Assembly: GCA_030015575.1 (NCBI GenBank)
Contig: JASDDO010000018.1
Location: forward strand, 378,319,908 to 378,383,907
Length of the DNA stretch: 64,000 bases
Source: Agapanthus africanus
Lineage: Eukaryota > Streptophyta > Magnoliopsida > Asparagales > Amaryllidaceae
Reading direction: 5' to 3'
Made by a program: the position numbers and the translations under genes. Positions 30,150-39,888 of the stretch are shown one piece after another. The notes under the pieces were generated by a model that was not told where the DNA came from, ran no database searches, and was given only the letters and a program-made list of their open reading frames with translations. The stretch's first letter is position 1. The number at the start of each line of letters is the position of its first letter.

Positions 30150-31226
30150 CTACGCGGCCTCCTCATGAACCGAACTCGGGAAGAGAAGTCCAGCGTCTGA
30201 CTCTTGCAGGGCCAATGGTTCGTCTTCAAGGATAGGCTCAGACTCCGCCACAGAATCAAGCGGGGTGGTGGCCGCTTTCCTCCGCCGTTTAGACCCAGAG
30301 CCGGTCGCTGAGGATGACCGCTTCCTCCCTCGCGAAGCTTTAGGGCGGCGCTGGCCCACATCGCCCTCAGCGCCCTCATCCCTGTTACTCTCGCTCGGTG
30401 CCACAACCGAGGATGACATCGCCATTGTCGACGCCACAGGGGGCGGTGCCGCCACCGGCAGGGGTGCTACTACTGGGGCCCGTTTACCCCGCGATCGAGA
30501 ACCCAAGGGCATACCAGCTGTTGGAGTAAGGTCTACCCCTGACTCTCCCGGAATGAGCGCGGTGCCAGTCTCCCTCAAAGGGAAGCGGACCGGAACCCTT
30601 GGTCGTAGCTTAGCCCCCGAAACCTGAGGAGGGGCGTCGTGACCAAGAAGCACCCTTCTTTCTTCAAGAATAATTGGGCTGATCCGATGAAGATACCAAC
30701 CCGTAAATGCACCCACACACCGGGGCATGTACTCGGCTTCAGGGACCATGAAACTCGAGCCGGTGTTCAGCCTCATGAAATGATGAGCGGCATCGCGAAC
30801 AGCATCGAGCGAAGGGATCGGGGCGACTATAAAAGCCTCGAAAGGAACACCCTGGTCGTATCCGAGCTGCCGGGCGAATCGATGCGGATTGTACCGCATA
30901 AAAAGAGCACTGTCCTGGCGAAACACCAAGTAGCCCGGTCTAATTGTATACAAATGCGCGGCCTCCCGGGGCTTCAAAGAAGGTGCGTTGTCTTTTGACT
31001 GGTCCCAGAGTTGTTGAACGGGACCCGAAGGAGTAGACAAGACCCGATCATTAAAAACCAACCCGCCAGCGGCAGCATGAGGAGAAATCAGCACCCGAAT
31101 AGCCCCGAATTGAGTCGGGTCAGCAGCAGAAGCACCCACCAGTCGCATAAGTCGCGGGAAGGGATAGGCGTCGTAAAAGGCGGGCCTCTGATGCATAGCG
31201 AAAGCCCCCAGCACATGCATTTCGAC
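30150..31226 (-). CDS. Antisense gene, middle segment with basic stretch
   Basis: Same frame as the PMD segment, directly after its TAG. It begins VEMHVLGAFAMHQ and appears to finish the PMD-like fold. It then becomes proline-, serine- and alanine-rich and contains a dense basic cluster (SRGRKRSSS, GSKRRRK) near overall residues 700-735, a likely nuclear localisation signal. It ends at TAG 30150-30152, after which the frame continues as LAKAIRRSKDA. Confidence 0.75.
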   Translation of the reverse strand, partial: VEMHVLGAFAMHQRPAFYDAYPFPRLMRLVGASAADPTQFGAIRVLISPHAAAGGLVFNDRVLSTPSGPVQQLWDQSKDNAPSLKPREAAHLYTIRPGYLVFRQDSALFMRYNPHRFARQLGYDQGVPFEAFIVAPIPSLDAVRDAAHHFMRLNTGSSFMVPEAEYMPRCVGAFTGWYLHRISPIILEERRVLLGHDAPPQVSGAKLRPRVPVRFPLRETGTALIPGESGVDLTPTAGMPLGSRSRGKRAPVVAPLPVAAPPPVASTMAMSSSVVAPSESNRDEGAEGDVGQRRPKASRGRKRSSSATGSGSKRRRKAATTPLDSVAESEPILEDEPLALQESDAGLLFPSSVHEEAA

Positions 31227-32471
31227 CTAGGACGTGAAATAATGAAGCGAAAAGTTCACTACGTCCACGCCGGGTGTAGAGGTATTAGCTGCGGTGCCCA
31301 ATCCATGATAGAGGTGCGCCAAGGCCGGGATGCTAATGGCCAACCGCGTCCCCTCAGCAATACGATGGGCCGGGTAGATGACCGAGGCTCTCATGAAGCG
31401 GCGATGCATGGGGATAACGAACCAACTGAGCCAAACACTAACAAACCCCACAAAGAACGTTTCCTCGTCCATGCCTGGGACAGCAATGGATTCAAAAGAT
31501 ATCGGCGATATAATAGGGATGTAGTACTGAGGTAAGTCTGATTCGGTGGTCGGCAACCTCTTCGGACCGAACCCAAAGGGGTCCCCAATGTTGGCAAACT
31601 TCGGGGCTGTCTTCGATAAGGCGTCCTCACGAAGGAAACGAGCAATAAAGCTCTTGAAAGTAACACCCTGCTCTTCGGATTCGGTGAATAATCGGTCGAA
31701 GATGCCTAGCGCCTTGATTAAACTGGGGCGCTTATGACGAACGGCATTCTCAGCAGACAGGCCGTCAACCGGGGCGGGCTCGGGTTCAAAAACGTACTCG
31801 TCAGAAGGCAACAACTCCTCATACAGACTACCCCTTATCGGCAACCCCGAGATATCATAAAATTCGGCCAGAGAAATCGAGACCTCGCGATCTCCTAGAA
31901 TGAAAGTATTGGTGGGAAGATTCCATTGGTTCAAAAACGCCTTAACCCACCAGACATGCGGGGACTTATAATGGAATAGTGACGCGTATATGGCCTGATA
32001 AAGCCCGACTTTCTGCAACCGCGCACGATGGGCAGAAAGAATGTAGCGAGCCCAGAGAAGGTAGCCCGTAGGATGCCTAGGAGTGAGCCCTATCTTATAA
32101 ATTTGCCCCCACGGGTGGGCCTCACCCTGGCAGATACGCCGTCCTAAGATGTCTATGGCCGGGATCGGATGGTTCGGAATACCGGTCGTCGAAGGCTCCA
32201 GCCTCCCCGTTGGAGTCCAGTTGGGCATTTCCACAGCAAAAACCGTCCTCGGAGGGTCCATCGGTAAGAATGGGAAAGTGGGCTCCGCCGGCACCGCGCA
32301 AAGAAAACTCCGGCGACCCTGAATAATCTGACTATACCAAGATCCCCATTGAAGAAGGTTGGTGCAGTTCGAGTCATGGGCCCGAATCATCGCCATCGCT
32401 TCCTCATCAGATGGTGACTGAGGAAAAGCAGCCTCCGAGCGAGAAAAGGGAAAGCGTGGAACAGAAGCCAT
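31227..32471 (-). CDS. Antisense gene, plant mobile domain segment
   Basis: Starts at MASVPRF (ATG at 32471-32469). A longer frame to 32540 exists, but the sequence just before the ATG is an excellent splice acceptor (TTGGATTTCAG|G), so a 5'-UTR intron is likely. The residues resemble the plant mobile domain, also called aminotransferase-like PMD. The hallmark is the stretch REVSISLAEFYDISGLPIRG near residue 190, with WVKAFLNQW before it. PMD proteins occur in plant transposons and in MAIN-like nuclear proteins. The frame stops at TAG 31227-31229 just after HYFTS and continues in the same frame, so the stop is probably a mutated codon. Confidence 0.8.
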   Translation of the reverse strand: MASVPRFPFSRSEAAFPQSPSDEEAMAMIRAHDSNCTNLLQWGSWYSQIIQGRRSFLCAVPAEPTFPFLPMDPPRTVFAVEMPNWTPTGRLEPSTTGIPNHPIPAIDILGRRICQGEAHPWGQIYKIGLTPRHPTGYLLWARYILSAHRARLQKVGLYQAIYASLFHYKSPHVWWVKAFLNQWNLPTNTFILGDREVSISLAEFYDISGLPIRGSLYEELLPSDEYVFEPEPAPVDGLSAENAVRHKRPSLIKALGIFDRLFTESEEQGVTFKSFIARFLREDALSKTAPKFANIGDPFGFGPKRLPTTESDLPQYYIPIISPISFESIAVPGMDEETFFVGFVSVWLSWFVIPMHRRFMRASVIYPAHRIAEGTRLAISIPALAHLYHGLGTAANTSTPGVDVVNFSLHYFTS

Positions 32472-32476
32472 CGCAC

Positions 32477-33122
32477 CTGAAATCCAATAAAGGAAGACCG
32501 TTAAAAGAAAAGTCAGCAATATATATTCATGCATGAACATGAAGACTAGTTAAAGAAAGCAACAGCAGAGTTTTCTGGGACTATTGGCTACAAAACACAT
32601 GGGCCCCACAGAATCCGGATGACGGCTCATTAATAATGAGACCAAATAGTTACAATAAAACAAAGGGAATATCCTCATTTAATAAAGAATGATGACCATG
32701 CACATTCCCCCCAACAGGATCTGTCTCGGGCTCTACAATGAATCCAACAAGATCAAAGGAATTAAATTCCCACAGAAGACATCATTACAAAGCCCCTATT
32801 TCATTAATTGCAGAAGAACAACCTCGGGCCAAGAGACCCCAAGAAGCCTCCGTGTAAAGAAATCGAGTCCTTCATTGGAATTAAATTCCTTATTAAGAAA
32901 AGGGAATTAAATTCCCAGAAAGCATTTTTGGGATGGAATTAAATTCCATGGAGTTGAACCGCCATCATCATCTCCCCAAGGATCATCCGACCCTAAGAGA
33001 TCTACTGATGGAGGTTAAAGAAATTGAAAAAAAAATGGGTTCTTTGTGAAATCCTTAATGTGGATTTAAAATCCAGAGAGTTCTTTTAAAACGAAGGTGC
33101 TTCAGCCGTTTAACATTATTAC
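32477..33122 (-). other. Antisense 5' leader, possible intron
   Basis: Between the minus-strand TATA box and the ATG. A candidate donor CTCAG|GTAATA at 33123/33122 pairs with the acceptor before 32476 (about 647 nt). The stretch carries palindromes GAATTAAATTC (several) and GGATTTAAAATCC. The donor choice is uncertain. Confidence 0.4.
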
Positions 33123-33273
33123 CTGAGGAAAAGGGATCCTTCAATAGAGTTAAACTCTGGAAAATGTCTGAGACAGAGAACTAAGCTCTGGAAACGAGAA
33201 TTAAATTCTCAAAGGAAAAAGCACTCGAGGGAAGAAGATGAGCAAAGTGAAGGCTCTTCTGAAGAGACATGGG

Positions 33274-33281
33274 TATTTATA
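33274..33281 (-). promoter_or_regulatory. TATA box of antisense gene
   Basis: On the minus strand it reads CTATAAATACC, almost the same as the LTR TATA. It lies 115 bp from the 3' LTR. Transcription would start near 33245. Confidence 0.65.
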
Positions 33282-33355
33282 GAAGGCGATGGAAACGATT
33301 CATCTCCCCAAATCCCTAAAGGAATCCAACGGTCACAAAAGGTGACAGCGTTGCA

Positions 33356-33375
33356 CTCACGTGCGGACACGTGAG
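33356..33375. promoter_or_regulatory. CACGTG hairpin upstream of antisense TATA
   Basis: CTCACGTG-CGGA-CACGTGAG has the same layout (two G-boxes, 4-nt spacer) as the LTR array. It sits about 80 bp upstream of the minus-strand TATA box and outside the LTR. Confidence 0.7.
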
Positions 33376-33383
33376 AACAACGC

Positions 33384-33395
33384 TGTGGGGGCATT
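33384..33395 (+). other. Polypurine tract of giant element
   Basis: TGTGGGGGCATT directly precedes the 3' LTR. Its G-run is typical of gypsy plus-strand priming sites. Confidence 0.75.
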
Positions 33396-36300
33396 TGTTT
33401 CCTGATTTAAAATCATAAAAGCTTATGGAAAAAGCTTCAGAAGAGGGTCACGTGCTTACACGTGACCAGCAGTCACGTGTGGGCACGTGACACCTAAAAG
33501 TATCGGCAAGGCAAATTCAGTTTCCCAAATACATCAAAGAAAAGGGGCTTCAGAAAGGGTCACGTGTTCCCACGTGACCCGGGTCACGTGTCGGCACGTG
33601 ACATTTAAAAGCAGCGGCAAAGACACAACAGTTCCTTGATCAAATCAAGAAAAAGGCTTCAGAAGAGGTCATGTGCTCCCACGTGACCAGGGTCACGTGT
33701 TGGCACGTGACACTCAAAACATCAGACTCATTCTCCGGTTAAATCGAGAAGAAGGCTCCATGCCAGGGTCACGTGCTCACACGTGACCAGTTGTCACGTG
33801 GTGGCACGTGATAGCTAAGCAGCAACCAGAAAACAGAGCGCAAAAAGAAGGAAGAAGGCTCGTTCCAAGGGAGTCACGTGTCCACACGTGACCAAGGGTC
33901 ACATGGCCACACGTGACCAACTTCAAAGCCTATTTGTCAACAGAATTAAATTCTGAGAAAAGACCTCTCAAATCTTTCCAAAAGCAATCGATTAAATTAA
34001 AGATTTAGAGGTGATTAAATATCATCTATCTATGGGAAAATCTCGAATTTGGAAAGATTTCCCCTTTAAATCTAACAGAAATAACAAAGGAGAATCCCTG
34101 GATTTGAAATCCAATGGTGAATAAAATTCACCTAATAATCCAAAGGTCCAAAACGAATGATGGATGCAAATCAAATCACTTAATGAAGATTCGTCAAAAA
34201 ACTAATTGACTCGGCTGCTTCTCCTATAAATAGAAGCCAAGAGACACAAAAAAAAGGAGAAATATACACGCAGAGGGAAGAAAAGGGAGAGAGCCTTGAT
34301 ACTTTGAGGAATTTGGATCTTCTGCAAAAGAAAACCCTAGGTAAGAGAGGGAAGGCTTTTTCAAAGAAAAGAGAATTTAATTCTCAACAGGGTTTAACCC
34401 TGATATAAAACAGAAGGGCATATTTTTTCTCTCTTTGATAGAGGATATGTAAAGTGCACATCTCCCCTTGAAGTTGAGAATTTAATTCTCAATGGGTTGA
34501 GATCCTGCCATGCAGATCCAAAGCATAGAGAGGGAATAGAAGCACGAGAATTTAATTCTCACAGAACTATAGGAATTCAATTCCTTTAAAATAAAATTAG
34601 GGCTTGACCCTGTGTTATGGGAATTTAATTCCTTCAGAACAAAAAGAATCAGGGTTTAACCCTAGTTAAAAACTTAGTTCTGTTAAAACAACGAGAATTT
34701 AATTCCCTTAATCTCATTTCCCAGAATAATTCTTTAACAGAGAGTGGGAGCTTAATTCCCAAAAGCTTTTATTAGGGTTCAACCCTATTCGGTTCTGCAC
34801 ATATATGAGGAATTTAATTCCTACAGGAAATTCAGAGTTCAACTCTTCAAAAGGAAGTAGGAATTTAATTCCTCTAAAATTATTGTCAGGGTTCAACCCT
34901 ACGAGGAATTTAATTCCTAAAAAGGGATTAACAGATCTTCTAAACAATTACATAAAAGCGGGGTCACGTGTCACCACGTGACCCCCCCTAAAGATCTACA
35001 TAAAACCCTTTGAGGCAGTGCCTCACGTGACCCACGTGACCCTTGGCAGAGGCTTTAACATACTCCATTCAAACACCCGTCACGTGATGACACGTGATGC
35101 TCTAAAAGATGCGATCTTCTCAGCAGAACAAATGAAGGGAGGACGCCCTCACGTGCTGCCACGTGACCCCTCTTACCTCAGCGTCTAACGCTAAATTGGG
35201 ACCCCTAAATTCAGTGTTAAAACATTGTTTGGCCCTAGTGTTAAACACTAAGCAAAGAACTTTATTTGCAGTGTTCAACACTGATTACCTTAGTGTTCAA
35301 TACTAATTTGGGATTTCTGTTGTCAGTGCTTAACACTGGTCTGTTTTAGTGTTTAACACTAATTTGAAGGCCTTGTTGCTGGTGTTGACACCAACTATCT
35401 TCCAGTGTTAAACACTGACTTATCAACCTCATTCTCAGTGTTCAACATTGATTGGTCTTTAGTGTTTAACACTAGGCATTGGCCCAATTGGCTAAATGGC
35501 CAGAGGCAAAGCCTCTCCTTCAATGGATCAACAGAAAGCCGATGTCCCAGACATGATTGGACTTAGCCCAAACTGGCCATAAGTCCTCAATTCGTAATTA
35601 ACTAGGCCAATGGGCTCAAAACATAATTAATTGGTCTCAATCCCAAATTGGGCCAAAGACTATTTAATCCACTCCGGTTCCAGGGTACATCTCTTCACTC
35701 CTTTGATACTTGGCGTTGTAATCCCTCAACGTCTTCAAAGAGGTGACGGGTCCCGATGACCACACATTGATACGGACTGTGGGGTCCTTAAACCCATGGA
35801 CTACGACGTCTTTAACCTTGACCGAGATGTCTTAAAACTAACAATGGACTGTAGGGTCCTTAAACCCATGGACTACGACATCCTTAACCTTGACCGAGAT
35901 GTCTTAAAACTAACAATGGACCGCAATGTCCTTAAACTACCCATGGACCGCAATGTCCTTAAACTACCCACGGACCGCAATGTCCTTAAACTAGCAATGG
36001 ACCACTATGTCCTTAAACTGGAACAATAGAGCCCAAACGCTCTTTTTTCGGATCTAAACGATCCCGTTTAAGTTGATCTTAGCCTCAAATATGGCTAACT
36101 TATCCTTAAACCTTCAAACAGACTGGACTATGAATCCCCCCAATCAACTTCGGTTCAAGGGTACATCTCTGAACTCCTCTGATATCTGTCGTTGTAATCC
36201 TTCAACGTCGTCAGAGAGGTGACGGGTCCCGACGGCCATACATACAATGGACCACCGTGTCCTTAAACTGGAACAATAGAGCCCAAACGCTCTTTTGTCG

Positions 36301-36822
36301 GATCTAAACGATCCCGTTAAGTTGATCTTAGTCTCAGGCCGGACTAACGTATCCTTAACAAACGTTTGAGTTGATCTTGGCCTCAAGTATGGCTAACGTA
36401 TCCTCAAACCAAACCCCCAAACCCAAATCTAAGATATTACGGATTTGGACTAGTCCACGCCCTACGGGCGACGACATAACTCGGTCTCCGTAAACAATCC
36501 ACGGGCAACAAAACACGAAACAAACACACACGACGCGAAGTGATCATCTGGAGAAGGAGAAAGTTGTTACCGCGATGCGGTAGCGTAATTAACTGCAGGG
36601 GCTTGCGCCTGCAGGGAAGAGCGTCCCCACAATCAAAAAACCCTTAAACGAGGGGGAATCTGACGAAGTCTGCTATATCGGCCGCATCCGTTTAAATCTT
36701 CGATACACGATGCCATGAATCAACTTGGCATCTTCGGAGAGGTGGACGGATAGCACCAATTAGCATCTGCCCCGAATTTCAGGCAAGAGACGCCATGTCG
36801 CGCCGTCTTTCGGAGGGGAACA
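33396..36822 (+). repeat. 3' LTR of giant element (3427 bp)
   Basis: Matches 2024-5451 with about 50 differences by eye. It contains all the same arrays. Followed by the target duplication TTCAC (36823-36827). Confidence 0.95.
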
Positions 36823-36827
36823 TTCAC

Positions 36828-38149
36828 TGTTATTGACTCTCGATTTTGGGCTTTCGGATTTCCATGAGATTTCTGGATTTGGAGAAACCGCAAAGATTTT
36901 ATAAACTCATTATCATTTCTAAAAATAGAAATTTACGGTTTTCTCATGATTTAAGATTTGATGATATGGGCCGATCCTGATCATGCGGAGCCCATGGGCC
37001 GATCCTGTTCATGCGGAGCCCGAGATATTGAGATATTGAGATTTGATGATATGGGCCGATCCTGTTCATGCGGAGCCCGAGATATTGAGATATTGAGATT
37101 GAGGTTTGATGATACGGGCCGATCCTGTTCATGCGGAGCCCGAGATATTGAGACATTGAGATATATGTTTTGTGTCGATACTTGACACGGATTCTTTGTT
37201 GATTTCATTGATGATGCTTTGATTTTTATACAAAATCTCACTGAGATAAAAAAAATAGTTTTCTTATTCTGATGTATTCTGCTTTCATTCTTAATGCATT
37301 CATACATCATATATGTGATATATTGCTACCTAAGGCACTGACACGAGCACTTGGTATTACACTTATGTATAGATGTTTACCCTTGCCATTATTAGATGCT
37401 TCAGGTTATGTATTGAGGATATTATTATTGTATGACCTAGGAGAGAGTCATACATGCGATTTCTTCTCGGTGATATTTTCTACTCATGAGTTGGCAACTC
37501 ACCCCTGTTGTGCCACAGTTTCTTGCAGGTTTTTCCGTACAGGTTTCCTTGGCGGCTTGCTGGCACTCTGCTTCTTTCCGGGTAATTGCCTTGGTAGGTG
37601 GGTTCACTTGCATCGTGACCACCGCAGTACTTTTATTTATATTCACTTGTATCTAGTAAACTCCATCAACCAGACTTGTATTATTTCATAGACTTAGAAG
37701 ACCAGTTGTATATTCTTTCGACCTTAGTGTCGCACGCCTGTATTATTATGGTTTTCCCTAGTTTTCTTGAGGATGTTGGTGTTTCCTTCTGAGTTTTGAT
37801 CCTCGCCCTTCAGCATTGTATATTATATTGCATTGCGTGGTTATGTCCGCCAATTAGCGAAGAGCTAGCTCCCGCTTGGGGATGCCTTTATATTATGCAT
37901 GTTTGTACCCGTTTGGGGCCAGTATTTACAAAGGAAACTCTGCCGAAATTTTTTGAAAAGACTTGATGTTTTTAAAATGCTTACTACGACTTTCAAAGGG
38001 ATTTATATGTAAACTTTTAAACAAGTTTTCCTTCACTTCTCTTCTATTCGGTTTAGATTTCTGTGCTTTTGGCTTACTTGAATTAGGTGGGGTCCTATAG
38101 ACTTCACATGATTCAGGTGCCAGTTACGTGCTATTTCCGGGTCGTGACA
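36828..38149 (+). repeat. Family-B LTR, right part
   Basis: Resumes family B after the giant element and ends GGGTCGTGACA at 38149, matching the reverse complement of the 41965 end of the solo LTR. No PBS follows, so this is a solo LTR or a truncated element. At 36957-37160 a unit of about 60 bp with GGGCCGATCCTGTTCATGCG is repeated three to four times. Confidence 0.75.
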
Positions 38150-39230
38150 AAGTGACTGTATGAGAACCCCGTCGCCAAAAGCATCCGTTCGGGTGCTCGC
38201 GGCTGCGGTGCTCCGCCTTAGTGCACTCTGTCGACGGCATCGGGGGTGCGGCCGTCTACTAAAGTTTCCGACAAGCATTCGATCAGGTTATCGGGAATCT
38301 TGTTGAATTACTCGACAGGTTTTTAGAAAGTGTTTTCAATATGGAGACTAAAATACAGGGTTTATAATTGTTATGCATGTGATATCTAAGGAATTCATAT
38401 GGTTAGGCATGAAGTCCAAAGTATGTGATACATTGGATTTATGATGTCTAAGGTGGTTGCGGATTCCAATTGTTGTAGTTCTTCACTTTTTTTTCTGCGA
38501 CCGTAAGTGTAATATGTGGTGTATCGCCGGTTTCGTTGCTATATGTCAACGAAAATTGGAATACGCATATTTACTTACGTTGATGACATGTGATATTATG
38601 TGTTGCTGTGATATGTTATATTGGATCGTCGTGTTTTGAATAGCCGGGGGGTTTTATGTGAGATGAGAGTTTTTCATTTTCATTCATGTAAAAACTTGTA
38701 TGTAATATTTTTTTATTGGAGCACTTCCAGGTTGAGGATGATGTCACCATTGATGTATATTATTTACTTTTCCGCATTAGGATAGACCCAAGGAGGAGAG
38801 CACAAGTAACCGGGTTCTGGGATCAGTGGAAGACCATCTCGAGGAGTCGAGACCGGGTCTCCTAACTCTAGAATTGGTAGGGTTGCTTGCCGCACTCGTA
38901 AGGGTCTAGGGATGTGGGTTTGGATATTCATCAAGACCGTGGAATCCGCATTTTTATTGGCTTAAATAAAACACGGAATTCCTAGTATATCCAATATTTC
39001 ATATGTGTTCTTCTGCTGTTGATATTCTGTGATGTGATCACTTGATATGTTCTGAGATGAATGCCTATATTCTATATATGATATATAATAACTATTGCTG
39101 CTTTCGTTTCTTATGTGATGCTCAGAAAGCATAATTGATGGGACTTCATTAATGAGATTAATGAAATAAAAGAAACCTAAAGATGTTGTAAAAACTTGTT
39201 TTAAAAACTGGTAGCTCTAGTTCTTGCTTT

Positions 39231-39472
39231 GCATAGCGGTATTCCTTATAGAATATCCAGCATCTTATTCGATAAGGAAAGAGCCGAGATCCCTTCACCG
39301 GGAGTGACCTCTTTAGCGAAACTAGCAGATGCTACAACCCACTCAGTTTGTCTTTTGATTACTTCTATAGTTTTTGTTTTGCATAGTGGTATTTATGAAA
39401 TATTCTGCACCTTATTTCGATAAGGAAAGAACCGAGATCCCTTCACCGGGAGTGACCTCTTTAGCAAAACTA
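39231..39472 (+). repeat. 150-bp tandem duplication in copia-3 leader
   Basis: GCATAGYGGTATT...CCGAGATCCCTTCACCGGG is present at 39231-39325 and 39381-39472 with about 10% divergence. Confidence 0.8.
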
Positions 39473-39607
39473 GTAAGAGCCTCAAAAACACTCCTTTTCA
39501 AAATCACTCGATTCTACAACGATATCAAGTTCATTACGCAAAAGGTTTTCTTAAAAATCTGTTGTAACCTTCCGTCATTTTAGGAAGTAGAGTACTTAGT
39601 ATTCGTA

Positions 39608-39812
39608 TTACGTTTGTTGACCATAGTTAAGGCGTAGTGTGCGGTAACTAAGTCATGTCTTCCTACACAACATATGATGCGATTAATTAGGACAGTCATA
39701 TGACTTTGTTGACCATAATTAAGGGTCATATGGGTGGGTCTAATTAATCAGGAAATGATGGGTAGAACTTGACTAGTGCTTATGATTTGTTGACCATAGT
39801 TAAGATCATAAG
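39608..39812 (+). ncRNA. Three stem-loops in copia-3 leader RNA
   Basis: Stems are TACG/CGTA (39609-39612 with 39633-39636), CATATGAC/GTCATATG (39697-39704 with 39725-39732) and CTTATGAT/ATCATAAG (39779-39786 with 39805-39812). They enclose loops of TTTGTTGACCATAGTTAAG type. They are homologous in place to the copia-1 set. Confidence 0.65.
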
Positions 39813-39888
39813 TCACTAGGGGTAAAAGATTATCGGGAATTTCAAGTGTTGAAATTTGCAATGAGATTGCATACCTTCTATGTGATAG

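Larger units (their letters stand above)
28334..32471 (-). pseudogene. Antisense spliced PMD / coiled-coil accessory gene
   Basis: Gene-level entry. The exons on the minus strand are 32471-29855, 29774-29448, 29385-29263, 29186-29112 and 29037-28334. Every junction is GT-AG, every intron is phase 1 (80, 62, 76 and 74 nt), and the summed length of 3846 nt is a whole number of codons (1282 with stop). This makes the model very unlikely to be chance. The only breaks are two in-frame TAG codons at 31227-31229 and 30150-30152. Domains in order: plant mobile domain, a Ser/Pro- and basic-rich linker, an acidic Ala/Glu-rich middle, and a C-terminal coiled coil. Antisense ORFs in the 3' region are known in Tat-lineage elements, including ones with PMD-type similarity. 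The exon structure here is my inference. Function is unknown. Confidence 0.78.
2024..36822 (+). mobile_element. Giant Tat/Ogre-like Ty3-gypsy retrotransposon
   Basis: Both LTRs begin TGTTTCC and end GGGGAACA, and the element is flanked by the direct repeat TTCAC (2019-2023 and 36823-36827). Without the nested copia it is about 25 kb. Order: LTR, PBS, gag-protease, a probable intron, RT, RNase H, a second archaeal-type RNase H, integrase, about 3.7 kb of tandem repeats, an antisense PMD gene, PPT, LTR. The double RNase H, the intron between protease and RT, and the long 3' region with an antisense ORF are known traits of the Tat lineage, including Ogre, Retand and Grande. The two LTRs differ at about 50 sites by eye (roughly 1.5%), so the insertion is fairly recent. 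Confidence 0.93.
38150..39888 (+). mobile_element. copia-3 leader remnant, left part
   Basis: Homologous to the copia-1 leader: GC-rich structured segment (38165-38260), TAGCCGGGG block, 'AGACCCAAGG' block near 38786, three stem-loops (39608-39637, 39697-39732, 39779-39812) and the final hairpin (39838-39856). Its 5' LTR and PBS are off the window because the family-B LTR inserted about 150 nt into the leader. It ends at the copia-2 duplication GATAG. Confidence 0.75.

Noticed and set aside
30265-31535. Several + strand ORFs of 110-174 residues (30265, 30639, 31011)
   Set aside because: They are shadows of the antisense PMD gene, with no recognisable domain and composition following the opposite strand.
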